Of a stretch of DNA of 64,000 bases, positions 56,492-64,000 are shown one piece after another. Origin of the DNA: Leptospira meyeri (GTDB taxonomy: Bacteria; Spirochaetota; Leptospiria; Leptospirales; Leptospiraceae); contig NZ_SORO01000001.1 of assembly GCF_004368965.1 (NCBI RefSeq), forward strand, positions 1,768,001-1,832,000, in the 5' to 3' direction. The number at the start of each line of letters is the position of its first letter. Position 1 is the stretch's first letter. The position numbers and the translations under genes are program-made. Below the pieces are notes generated by a model. It did not search any database and was not told where the DNA came from. It saw only the letters and a program-made list of their open reading frames with translations.

Positions 56492-58327
56492 TTACTCCAC
56501 AGTTACAGATTTTGCTAAGTTTCTTGGTTGGTCCACATTACATCCCCTAAGAATTGCTATGTGGTAAGATAACAATTGTAACGGAATGACTGCAAGCAGA
56601 GGAACTAGTGCATCAGCAGTTTTTGGAATTTCAAAGATATAGTCTGCCATGGATTTTATATCAGTATCCCCTTCTGTTACAATGGCGATAACTCTTCCTT
56701 TTCTTGCCTTAACTTCTTGGATATTGGAAATTACCTTTTCGTATGATCCATCTTTTGTTGCGATAAACACAACAGGCATGTCTTCATCAATAAGAGCAAT
56801 TGGCCCATGTTTCATTTCTGCTGCAGGGTATCCTTCTGCATGGATATAAGAAATTTCTTTTAATTTCAAAGCACCTTCAAGAGCCACAGGAAAATTAAAA
56901 CCTCGTCCCAAATAAAGGAAGTTAGACGCTCGGTAAAAGTTTTCAGCAATTTTTAAGATCTCTTCATCTTTAGTTAGAATTTTTGCTACCTTATCTGGAA
57001 TTGAATCCAATTCGAGGAGAAGAGTTTGGTAATCAGATAAGGAGATAGAACCTTTTTTTAACCCTAAATACAAAGCCATCATTGTAAGGATACTGACTTG
57101 GGATGTGAAGGCCTTGGTCGAAGCCACACCAATCTCAGGGCCTGCATGTAAGTAAGCTCCAGCATGAGAAGCTCGTGCGATGGAAGAACCAACCACATTA
57201 CAAACTCCAAAAATAAGTGCTCCTTTGGACTTAGCAAGTTCGATGGCGGCAAGTGTATCGGCAGTTTCTCCTGATTGAGAAACAGCAATGACCACATCTC
57301 TTTCTGTAACAATCGGATTGCGGTAACGAAATTCTGATGCATATTCTACTTCTGTTGGAATTCTCGCAAGGTCTTCGAATAAATACTCACCAATGAGGCC
57401 CGCATGCCAAGAAGTACCACAACCAACAAGGATCAAACGATCCGCATTTAGAAAACGATTTAAATACTGGTCAATCCCACTTAAGAACAAATGATGTTCT
57501 CTTGAAACAAGACGTCCTCGCATGGCATCACGAACAGACTTAGGTTGTTCAAAGATTTCTTTCAACATGAAGTGTGGGTATCCACCCTTCTCTATGTCTT
57601 CCAAATCCAATTCTAATTTTTGAATGAATGGGGTTTTGGTTACATTTTCTAAGTTTTTAACTACAAGACTTCCGTCTTTGATGATAGCCATTTCCTGGTC
57701 ATTGAGATAGGTTACATTGTTCGTATATTCAATGATAGGTGTTGCATCAGAAGCAACAAAGTATTCATCTTCACCGATTCCAATCACAAGGGGGGAACCT
57801 TTTCTTGCTGCAATCATCATTCGTTCATTTTCTTTTGACAAAATGACAATGGCATAAGCTCCAACGACTTCATTCAGAGCCAAACGAACTGCTTCTTCAA
57901 TAGAACAATTATTCTGTTTTTTTATCTCTTCAATTAAATGGATAAGGACTTCTGAATCAGTGTCTGAATTAAAAATATGTCCATTCCCTTCTAATTCTTT
58001 TTTGATGGATGCATAGTTTTCAATGATTCCATTGTGAATGATTGCCAATTTTCCATCAGAACTTGTATGCGGGTGAGCATTTCGATCATTGGGTTCTCCA
58101 TGAGTGGCCCAACGAGTGTGCCCAATCCCGAGAGTTGCGACTAACTTGCGATTGCCGATTTCATTTTCTAAATCGAGAACTTTCCCTTTCTTTTTAAAAA
58201 TTTCAAGTCCGCCATTTAACAAAGCAACACCAGCGCTATCATATCCACGATATTCTAAACGCTTAAGACCTTTGATGATGAGAGGAAGTGCCTCTCTTTT
58301 TCCTAAATAACCTACGATTCCACACAT
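56492..58327 (-). CDS. glmS: Glutamine-fructose-6-phosphate aminotransferase
   Basis: A 611-residue enzyme that makes glucosamine-6-phosphate. The N-terminal glutamine amidotransferase begins MCGIVGYLG with the catalytic Cys2 and has GHTRWATHGEPN and HNGIIENY; the two SIS domains show SQSGETADTLAA and ASTKAFTSQV; the C-terminal LAKSVTVE is the family end. It overlaps glmM by 16 bp, so no room exists for a glmS ribozyme leader. Confidence 0.97.
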   Translation of the reverse strand: MCGIVGYLGKREALPLIIKGLKRLEYRGYDSAGVALLNGGLEIFKKKGKVLDLENEIGNRKLVATLGIGHTRWATHGEPNDRNAHPHTSSDGKLAIIHNGIIENYASIKKELEGNGHIFNSDTDSEVLIHLIEEIKKQNNCSIEEAVRLALNEVVGAYAIVILSKENERMMIAARKGSPLVIGIGEDEYFVASDATPIIEYTNNVTYLNDQEMAIIKDGSLVVKNLENVTKTPFIQKLELDLEDIEKGGYPHFMLKEIFEQPKSVRDAMRGRLVSREHHLFLSGIDQYLNRFLNADRLILVGCGTSWHAGLIGEYLFEDLARIPTEVEYASEFRYRNPIVTERDVVIAVSQSGETADTLAAIELAKSKGALIFGVCNVVGSSIARASHAGAYLHAGPEIGVASTKAFTSQVSILTMMALYLGLKKGSISLSDYQTLLLELDSIPDKVAKILTKDEEILKIAENFYRASNFLYLGRGFNFPVALEGALKLKEISYIHAEGYPAAEMKHGPIALIDEDMPVVFIATKDGSYEKVISNIQEVKARKGRVIAIVTEGDTDIKSMADYIFEIPKTADALVPLLAVIPLQLLSYHIAILRGCNVDQPRNLAKSVTVE

Positions 58328-59688
58328 TGTTTTACCCTCTTTAAGGTAGCTTCCAAATCGGATTTGGATTTAGTTTCTGTAATGACACGAAAGATTGGTT
58401 CGGTATTGGAAGGACGAATGTGGATCCAAGAATCCGATACATACATCCAAAGTCCGTCTTTCTCTGAAATGACTTTCGGAGAAAACTCTGACTGAAATTT
58501 TTGATAAAGAATTTCTAAAGACATTCCCGATGCCAAAGGAAAGGATTGTTTGTCCATATAGAGTGATGGAAGTTCATCCAAAAGAACATCGACTGATTTT
58601 CCCGTTTCTGCCATCAAATTTAGAATATGTGCAATACCGGACAAAGTGTCCCGACCAAAAGAGGGAATGTTTGGATCGATGACTCCGCCATTTCCTTCTC
58701 CGCCAAACACTGCCTTGGTTTTAGTCATTTCTTCTACAACGTTTGCTTCACCAACTTTGCTACGAATGACTTCTGCACCAAATCTTGATCCAACTTCTTC
58801 ATTCAAAAAAGAAGTTGATAAGTTTACGACAACCTTTGCTTTTTTCTTTGCAGTGGATAAAACATTCATTAATGCCAAAGGCAAAGTATATTCTTCGGAA
58901 ACAGCTCCTCGTTTGGGAGAAAACAAAACAAGTCTATCTGCATCAGGGTCCAAAGCAAAACCAATGTCTGCTTTTGATTTTTTAAAGTAAGGTTCTACTG
59001 ATTTTAAAGCAGCAGCCGTAGGTTCCGGAGGCCTTGGAAACGTTCCATTTGGATTACAATTATGAGCAACAACTTTACAACCTAACATTTGTAAAAATTT
59101 TGGAACTACAAAAGAACCTGCACCACCAACTGCATCCACAAAAACTGTAAATTTTTTCTTTTTAATTTTGGCGACATTCACTCGTTTCAGAACAGAAGAC
59201 AAATGAAGATCGATATAATCTTCTCCAGAGTCAATATAACCCTTGGGCGAAATTTGTTCTTTTGCATAAGATCCATCTTGAATGATGGACAAAAGTTTTT
59301 TGTTTTCCTCTGCTGAAAAGAAAAAACCCTTTTTAGAAATGAATTTAAATGCATTCCAATCCATAGGGTTGTGCGAGGCAGAGATCATAATCCCACCACT
59401 AGCTTTCGAAAGATTCACAACTGCTTTTGTGGTTGGTGTAGGAACAAGTCCCAATGTTAAAACAGAATTTCCGGAAGCTAACAATGCAGAGGTGAGAAGT
59501 GATTCTAAATAGGGACCGCTTGGTCTTGAGTCACGACCAATGACTGCCGTCCCACCATTCATAAGAGAAGCAAAGGATTTGGAGAATGCCAACGCTTCCT
59601 CTAAACCAAACCCTTGTCCAATTTTTCCCCGGACACCGGAGATAGAAATCATTAGGGAGGACAGATCATACTCTTTCGTAAATCGCAT
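58312..59688 (-). CDS. glmM: Phosphoglucosamine mutase-like phosphohexomutase
   Basis: A 458-residue phosphohexomutase. The phosphoserine loop is SGGIMISASHNPMDWNAFKF; the metal-binding loop is GFALDPDADRLVLF; the sugar loop is FGGEGNGGVIDPN; the phosphate loop is RPSNTEPIFRV. The family begins with the SISGVRG motif; ATG 59652 (MISISGVRG) is an alternative to ATG 59688 used here. With glmS immediately downstream the glucosamine assignment is favoured, but phosphomannomutase/phosphoglucomutase activity is possible. tRNA-Val lies 61 bp upstream. Confidence 0.88.
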   Translation of the reverse strand: MRFTKEYDLSSLMISISGVRGKIGQGFGLEEALAFSKSFASLMNGGTAVIGRDSRPSGPYLESLLTSALLASGNSVLTLGLVPTPTTKAVVNLSKASGGIMISASHNPMDWNAFKFISKKGFFFSAEENKKLLSIIQDGSYAKEQISPKGYIDSGEDYIDLHLSSVLKRVNVAKIKKKKFTVFVDAVGGAGSFVVPKFLQMLGCKVVAHNCNPNGTFPRPPEPTAAALKSVEPYFKKSKADIGFALDPDADRLVLFSPKRGAVSEEYTLPLALMNVLSTAKKKAKVVVNLSTSFLNEEVGSRFGAEVIRSKVGEANVVEEMTKTKAVFGGEGNGGVIDPNIPSFGRDTLSGIAHILNLMAETGKSVDVLLDELPSLYMDKQSFPLASGMSLEILYQKFQSEFSPKVISEKDGLWMYVSDSWIHIRPSNTEPIFRVITETKSKSDLEATLKRVKQCVES

Positions 59689-59749
59689 ACAATACTATCA
59701 AAGCTGGGGGATTCCCACTGCAAGTCTATCTTTAAGAAGAAAAACGGTT

Positions 59750-59822
59750 TGGGCGATGACAGGATTGAACTGCCGACCCGCTGCTTGTAAGGCAGCTGCT
59801 CTCCCAGCTGAGCTAATCGCCC
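59750..59822 (-). tRNA. tRNA-Val (anticodon UAC)
   Basis: A 73-base cloverleaf on the minus strand: acceptor stem GGGCGAT/ATCGCCC, D-arm with TAGCTCAGCTGGGAGAGC, anticodon stem CTGCC/AGCAG-type with loop CTTACAA giving anticodon TAC, T-arm with GGTTCAATCC-type sequence (TCGGCAGTTCAATCCTGTC). Anticodon UAC reads GUA and related valine codons. CCA is not encoded. It lies between glmM and rpsT. Confidence 0.95.
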
Positions 59823-59875
59823 GTTGTTATGACCAGTGAACCGGAATGGAGATATTTGTAAATAAGATTTAGAAA

Positions 59876-59900
59876 TAAAAAAGGCCACCATTGGTGGCCT
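59876..59900 (-). terminator. Rho-independent terminator of rpsT
   Basis: On the minus strand AGGCCACC/GGTGGCCT (59900-59893 with 59889-59882) forms an 8-bp GC-rich stem around a 3-base loop and is followed by TTTTTT. It is 26 bp after the rpsT stop. Confidence 0.92.
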
Positions 59901-59925
59901 CATTCCTTCTAGCTAAAAGCAAATG

Positions 59926-60201
59926 TTAGGCGGCTTTTGTTTCGATGGAGTTAATACGAAGAGCCATACGAGATTTTTTACGATCCGCATTTTTCTTATG
60001 AATGAGTTTTGTTTTTGCAGCTCTATCCAACTTAGAAGAAAGTTTAGAGAATACAGTGAGAGCTTCCGTTTTGTTTCCGGATTTGATTGCTTTGAGAAGA
60101 AGGCGAGCGTAAGTACGCAATTCAGTGCGATCTTCACCATTTCGCTCTTTTCTACGAGCAGTTCTACGAATGTCTTTTTTAGATGATTTTAAATTAGCCA
60201 A
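59926..60201 (-). CDS. rpsT: 30S ribosomal protein S20
   Basis: A 91-residue basic protein. ANLKSSKKDIRRTARRKERN at the start and SKLDRAAKTKLIHKKNADRK near the C-terminus are diagnostic for S20. The start codon is UUG (TTG at 60201-60199); no ATG is available, and AGGGGA lies 8 bases upstream. UUG is also the start of E. coli rpsT, where it matters for autogenous control. Promoter candidate at 60230-60258, terminator at 59876-59900. Confidence 0.96.
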   Translation of the reverse strand: MANLKSSKKDIRRTARRKERNGEDRTELRTYARLLLKAIKSGNKTEALTVFSKLSSKLDRAAKTKLIHKKNADRKKSRMALRINSIETKAA

Positions 60202-60229
60202 GGAATGTCCCCTACGAGGAATTTTTACT

Positions 60230-60258
60230 TATCTTTTGAGTACCACCCTGCCGGTCAA
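60230..60258 (-). promoter_or_regulatory. Candidate rpsT promoter
   Basis: On the minus strand TTGACC (60258-60253) is followed after 17 bases by AAGATA (60235-60230). Start codon at 60201. The -35 differs by one base from consensus; the -10 is weaker. Confidence 0.4.
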
Positions 60259-60321
60259 GGCGAAAGAGAAAAAAATGGAACCGCAGGAAGGAGTTTCGAC
60301 CTCTTCTCGTAGGAGAAAACC

Positions 60322-60606
60322 ATGTTCCCTATTCTAATTTGGATCGATTCCGAACTCTATGAGATTTTAAAACAGAGGCATTTGGACCTTGCCCTTGTCA
60401 TAAAAATGGCTATTTTATCGCTAAAAGTAGAGGGAATGGAACCGGGAATTTTTGAAAAACGAGAAACGGGCCACTACGAACGAATGGAACTCAGCAGATA
60501 CGATTTTTTTACATTAAGTTTAATTTCTCGGGAGAAGGAAGTTGACCCGAACGTATTACTCTCATATGCTTTCACAGAAGCTTTGTTGGAAATTTTACGA
60601 CTGTGA
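60322..60606 (+). CDS. Small protein of unknown function
   Basis: A 94-residue protein preceded by CGTAGGAGAAAACC, a clear ribosome-binding site. It is mostly helical in composition (DSELYEILKQRHLDLALVIK, then NVLLSYAFTEALLEIL), with no cysteine, signal or membrane segment. It starts a plus-strand group of coupled genes and overlaps the next by 4 bp at GTGA. Not recognised. Confidence 0.72.
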   Translation: MFPILIWIDSELYEILKQRHLDLALVIKMAILSLKVEGMEPGIFEKRETGHYERMELSRYDFFTLSLISREKEVDPNVLLSYAFTEALLEILRL

Positions 60607-61730
60607 CTCCTGAAAAATCAAAATACCATTATATAAAAATTGATTCCATTTCAGAAATTGATCCTATTAAATTATCCATTTCCCAAATCCAACAAAGATA
60701 TATCGACAAAGATAACAACCGTTATGCCCTTCGTTTCAATAAAGAAACACGTAGAATTGAAATTTTAAAACTTATCGGAAATCATTTTGAGGTAGTGCCC
60801 AAGTCTCAGATCCATTCCACAATGGAAGAACCTAAGACAACACAAACTCTCACACCTCCACCAAATTCCCAACAGACAACTCAGATCTCAGAGGATTTAA
60901 AATCCAATCCCATATTAGGTAAGTTAGTTGGCGCTCTCGGACAAAAACCCACGGATAGACCTGCGGAAATCCCAAAAGAAAAATTGAGTCCGAGCGGGGA
61001 AGAAAACCTCATGAGTGAGGACGTGGATTTGGACATTTTTGAAGGAGAAGAACCCCCTCCTCTCATCAAAGAACCACTCACCCATGAAGGACTTCTCAAT
61101 ACACCGGAACCACCGAGTCCGAAGGAACCGGAAACCACAGAAAATGCAGAACCGAACTTACAAGTTGGAGCAGATTCCGATGAAAAAACTGCCTTTCAAA
61201 GTATTGAAGACTTTATCAAATTATTATCTACGTACCGAGAAAGAGTCACTGCGATCATTCGTAATTTACAATCTTCAAGGATCTTTGAACTAACGGGAGA
61301 CCCTTCAGAAAATAAAAATATTGTCGGAAACTTTGCTCGTGAAATGGAATCACAGGTTTTTGAAGCCATAGATAAAATGGTCGATCTTCACAAAGAAATG
61401 ACATCATATCCTCGTCCTATTACGTATTATATCTCAAAAGCACCCGCAGAAAAAAGAGAAGAAATGAAATTTATTGAATCGGATAAAGAAAAATTAAACA
61501 GACTCCACCTGTTTGAAATGCAAAGACATTCCGATACTATAGTTAAAGATTTCAAAAAACTGAGTTTGCAATTATTGAATATTTTAAACCTGAAAAATGA
61601 CATTCAGGTCAAACAATTACAATATGCAAACCAGTTAATGTATGTTGATGCCAAAAACGCATCACTCTATTTTGCGCAAGATTTGGATAAAACCATACTT
61701 GATATTGAGAACTGGAAACAATCGAAATGA
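60603..61730 (+). CDS. Cytoplasmic protein of unknown function with acidic proline-rich linker
   Basis: A 375-residue protein, start GTG at 60603 overlapping the previous stop. Residues 1-75 hold a compact domain (SISQIQQRYIDKDNNRYALR, then NKETRRIEILKL). Residues about 76-195 are low-complexity, acidic and rich in P, T and E (FEGEEPPPLIKEPLTHEGLL). The last 175 residues form helices with coiled-coil character (FEMQRHSDTIVKDFKKLSLQ). This plan of a domain, a flexible linker and a helical end suggests a scaffold. No family recognised. Coupled to the next gene by ATGA. Confidence 0.75.
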   Translation: MTPEKSKYHYIKIDSISEIDPIKLSISQIQQRYIDKDNNRYALRFNKETRRIEILKLIGNHFEVVPKSQIHSTMEEPKTTQTLTPPPNSQQTTQISEDLKSNPILGKLVGALGQKPTDRPAEIPKEKLSPSGEENLMSEDVDLDIFEGEEPPPLIKEPLTHEGLLNTPEPPSPKEPETTENAEPNLQVGADSDEKTAFQSIEDFIKLLSTYRERVTAIIRNLQSSRIFELTGDPSENKNIVGNFAREMESQVFEAIDKMVDLHKEMTSYPRPITYYISKAPAEKREEMKFIESDKEKLNRLHLFEMQRHSDTIVKDFKKLSLQLLNILNLKNDIQVKQLQYANQLMYVDAKNASLYFAQDLDKTILDIENWKQSK

Positions 61731-62521
61731 AAGAACTGTCGGAAGCAGAAACAAAAGCAATATTAGAAAAAATCAGATCAGAATATAAAGAACACGGGAA
61801 ACTAAATCCCAAAGCATTCGACCAATCAGGGTTTGAACAAAGATATTTACAAATACTCAAACTCCGTGGTAACATCACGAAATTTTTAACCGAAGAAGTT
61901 ACTTTTCTCGAACAATTAAAATCAAAGTTCCAAGAACTAGCTGCGAAAAAAGAAGCAGCCAAAGCACAAACCTTAAATCGAATCATGGATGAATCCATCG
62001 AGAAGTTAGCCAACTATAAGAAGGTAGATTTCCATCCTCTCGCCAAAGTGGAAACCCGTTACTTTTATGGAGCGATGTTAGATTTTACAGAAACTGAACT
62101 TCCTGTTCTTATTTATATCTTCAAAGGTACTCCGGAATATTCTTTTTTACAAGATGCTGTTTTGCAAGTAGAACGAATTGGAATGACAAGACGTGGTCTT
62201 CCTTCCATGAAAATGCAAGAGTTCATCAAAACCTTACTCGATGCCAATGGAAACAATATCGTCATTGAAAAAGCTTCCCAAAATCTTTTGAAAGACGGAT
62301 GTATTGCTCTTAAAAATATCATTGTGGCAGTGCAAGACTTGGTCAGCAAAAACCGAATCAATCCTGATATGATTGTGTTAGTAAATGAAAAAGATTTTCC
62401 AAATGCCCATAGTTCTTTTGGCGGTAAAAAATTCGGAGAAAGTCTCACTCGAATTACTGAACGCTGCAAACAAATCATACAAGATTTTCGAATGAATGCG
62501 TTGATGAATATGGAAGGATAA
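61727..62521 (+). CDS. Cytoplasmic helical protein of unknown function
   Basis: A 264-residue protein. The N-terminal 90 residues are helical and charged (EEVTFLEQLKSKFQELAAKK), followed by a mixed domain (YFYGAMLDFTETELPVLIYI, then LPSMKMQEFIKTLLDANGNN). No signal, membrane segment or known motif is seen. It overlaps the previous gene by 4 bp and lies 15 bp before the thiolase-like gene. The three genes 60322-62521 are likely made together. Confidence 0.75.
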   Translation: MKELSEAETKAILEKIRSEYKEHGKLNPKAFDQSGFEQRYLQILKLRGNITKFLTEEVTFLEQLKSKFQELAAKKEAAKAQTLNRIMDESIEKLANYKKVDFHPLAKVETRYFYGAMLDFTETELPVLIYIFKGTPEYSFLQDAVLQVERIGMTRRGLPSMKMQEFIKTLLDANGNNIVIEKASQNLLKDGCIALKNIIVAVQDLVSKNRINPDMIVLVNEKDFPNAHSSFGGKKFGESLTRITERCKQIIQDFRMNALMNMEG

Positions 62522-62536
62522 TTCTAATGTGCCATC

Positions 62537-64000
62537 ATGGACCCAATTCTACTCGGTGTCGCAGACACCATCGAATCTGAATTTGATTCGGAAGTTTATA
62601 AAACTCTCTCCCCATTAGAAAAATACCACTCCTTACTGTTTCGTTCTGTTGATAAACTTTTTGGTTTTTTAGGGACAGACCGTTCTAAAATTGCCCCTTA
62701 TTTAACTGATTTTGTTTCCATTGAAGCCCAATCTCTGGGCCGTGAAGGGTATGGATTCACGGTAAAAGATTCCAATGATATGGGGTTTGGTGGGCTTGCT
62801 TGCCATACAGTGGATTTAGGTGGGGCCAGTGTTGGTGGGGCCATTGCTGAGGCACACGCAATTGTGAAAGCCAATCCTTATGCGGTTGTACTTGTGGCGG
62901 CCGCCGATGTTCCTAAATCGGTATTCAAACAAGTATCGGATTTAAAACGACTCACTGCAACAGTCTGTCATAAAGAATGGGAAATGCCTTATGGAGCAAC
63001 ACTCATTGGTCTTTACTCTTTGTTATGTGAAAGAATGATGTTTGATACTGGTGTAACCAGCGAAGATTTGGAAGAAATCACAAAACACTTCAGAACTCTG
63101 GCAGAAACCAATCCTCGTGCTTTTCAATTCCAAAAACCGCTCACTGAAAAACAATTAAAGAAACCTCTTTCCGGAGTTTATAGTACACCGATGATCGCTA
63201 TCGTCACCGATCATGGATTTGCCACTCTTATCACTTCTGAAATCATGAAACAGAAGTTAATTGAAAATAAAATCATCAACAAAGATTCCAAACATATCTA
63301 TTTAGCGGGTTCTGGTCACAGTGCTCACGCAGAGTATTTCATTCAAAAAAAGGATCTAAAAAGTCCGGCTGCACTTGCATGTGAAAAAGCCGTGGCCTCT
63401 TCTGGATTCCAAAGATCTGATATTGAATACGCTTGGATTTATGATTGTTTTACAGGAATGATCATCCATGAAGCAGGTTTGTATTTTGGAGTTTCACCAA
63501 AAGAAACAACAACGGCACTTCGCAAAGGAAAAATTTCCAATGGAGTAAGAGAGATACCAATCAACCTGGGTGGAGGAATTTTGAACTACCAAGCGGCGAT
63601 GGCTATCTCTGGAGCCACTGGACTTATTGATATTGCGAGCCAATATGGTCTTGCCGTTGATCCTATTCCAAAAAAGCTGGAAACACAACCTAACGTAAGT
63701 TTACTGGGAGGAAATGGAGGGATTGATAGCATCAATTCAGTCATTTTATTTTCCAAAGAAAAACCAAAACCACAAAGAGAACCTTTGACTTTAAAACCAT
63801 TGGAGGTCAATGTTCCAAACCCCAAAGTGGGGGAAAAGGCCACAATCCTCACCGTTAGCACGATTTTTTTTAATCCAGGAGGGGAGAAAAAACCACCCTA
63901 TCTCATTGTCTGTTCCACTAAAGAGAATGGAGAGATGGTTCTTACCAATCTATATGGAAAAAATGGAGCGGAAATTTTATCCAAAGATGGATTGGAACTT
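62537..64000 (+). CDS. Thiolase-like protein, truncated by the window end
   Basis: 488 residues are visible; the frame is open at 64000. ATG 62537 (MDPILLGVADTIESEFDSEV) is chosen. The thiolase fold is suggested by DSNDMGFGGLACHTVDLGGA, SVGGAIAEAHAIVKANPYAV, IEYAWIYDCFTGMIIHEAGL and NLGGGILNYQAAMAISGATG, which track the N-terminal, central and C-terminal thiolase blocks. The usual catalytic Cys of the GGACASG-type motif reads GGASVGG, and the GHP histidine block reads NYQAAM, so normal thiolysis is doubtful. A C-terminal part from about residue 425 (VPNPKVGEKATILTVSTIFF) resembles a DUF35/OB-type or other domain. Confidence 0.78.
   Translation, partial: MDPILLGVADTIESEFDSEVYKTLSPLEKYHSLLFRSVDKLFGFLGTDRSKIAPYLTDFVSIEAQSLGREGYGFTVKDSNDMGFGGLACHTVDLGGASVGGAIAEAHAIVKANPYAVVLVAAADVPKSVFKQVSDLKRLTATVCHKEWEMPYGATLIGLYSLLCERMMFDTGVTSEDLEEITKHFRTLAETNPRAFQFQKPLTEKQLKKPLSGVYSTPMIAIVTDHGFATLITSEIMKQKLIENKIINKDSKHIYLAGSGHSAHAEYFIQKKDLKSPAALACEKAVASSGFQRSDIEYAWIYDCFTGMIIHEAGLYFGVSPKETTTALRKGKISNGVREIPINLGGGILNYQAAMAISGATGLIDIASQYGLAVDPIPKKLETQPNVSLLGGNGGIDSINSVILFSKEKPKPQREPLTLKPLEVNVPNPKVGEKATILTVSTIFFNPGGEKKPPYLIVCSTKENGEMVLTNLYGKNGAEILSKDGLEL

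Noticed and set aside
56492..58500. glmS ribozyme
   Set aside because: glmS overlaps glmM by 16 bp, leaving no leader for the ribozyme.
1..64000. CRISPR arrays, insertion sequences, phage genes, rRNA, replication origin
   Set aside because: No direct-repeat arrays with spacers, transposases, integrases, phage structural genes, rRNA segments or DnaA-box clusters were seen on either strand.

Overview
The window looks like a chromosomal segment of a Leptospira-like spirochete, more likely the saprophytic than the pathogenic side of the genus. The DNA is AT-rich and extremely compact, with no gap over 300 bp. It combines diderm features (RND efflux, BBP2 and Omp85 barrels, an LptF/LptG permease) with lipoproteins that have relaxed spirochete-type lipoboxes, DUF1574 plus MBOAT, FecR-type proteins and several SpoIIE-type phosphatases. 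Species assignment is inference. I see no insertion sequence, prophage, CRISPR array, rRNA or replication origin.

Layout. 1-4.8 kb: tail of an RND adaptor, an outer-membrane-like protein and a CzcA-type permease, closed by a clear terminator. 4.9-7.4 kb (minus): BBP2 porin, cytochrome c'-like protein, DUF455 protein. 7.5-8.6 kb: alkyltransferase-like protein and thiD. 8.6-14.9 kb: a sigma-54 activator with two GAF domains, divergent from a zinc-ribbon/GAF/PP2C phosphatase, followed by a frameshifted tilS and engB. 14.8-20 kb (minus): SprA-like metallopeptidase, DUF1566 lipoprotein, POTRA-less Omp85 barrel, BCCP and biotin carboxylase. 20-24.4 kb: LtaS-like transferase, a small repeat protein resembling the 7(1) septoil-knot family, PlsC and a secreted helical protein. 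24.5-33.7 kb (plus): DUF2225, truA, surface proteins, then an adenylate cyclase coupled to FecR/repeat proteins. 33.6-36.7 kb (minus): DUF1574, MBOAT, YacP-like nuclease. 36.8-39 kb: a pair resembling DprE2/DprE1. 39-45.3 kb (minus): a tightly overlapped operon from a zinc-ribbon protein through rsmD and pbpC to a PP2C phosphatase and an LptF/LptG permease. 45.3-48.8 kb (plus): TPR-like protein, lipoprotein, sufE, serine hydrolase. 48.8-51.9 kb (minus): htrA-ruvB-TonB-like. 52-59.7 kb: DJ-1/PfpI, then a minus-strand series glmM-glmS-nucleotidyltransferase-hydrolase-mccB-STAS. 59.7-60.2 kb: tRNA-Val and rpsT. 60.3-64 kb (plus): three coupled unknown genes and a thiolase-like gene that runs off the window.

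Themes. Three genes belong to partner-switching signalling (two PP2C phosphatases, one STAS antagonist), alongside a sigma-54 activator and a cyclic-AMP synthase. Envelope biogenesis is heavily represented: amino-sugar supply, PBP1C, LptF/G, O-acylation, phospholipid acyltransferase. The biotin carboxylase and BCCP at 18-20 kb may pair with the carboxyltransferase at 53-54.5 kb to form an acyl-CoA carboxylase, possibly methylcrotonoyl-CoA carboxylase.

Most worth checking: the tilS frameshift at a run of ten A; a leader hairpin that buries the start codon of the serine hydrolase at 47257; the septoil-knot-like repeat protein; a 59-aa zinc-ribbon gene at 45097-45276; the cyclase-FecR-repeat operon; the thiolase-like protein that appears to lack catalytic residues; and the UUG-started rpsT whose ribosome-binding region is echoed by its divergent neighbour.
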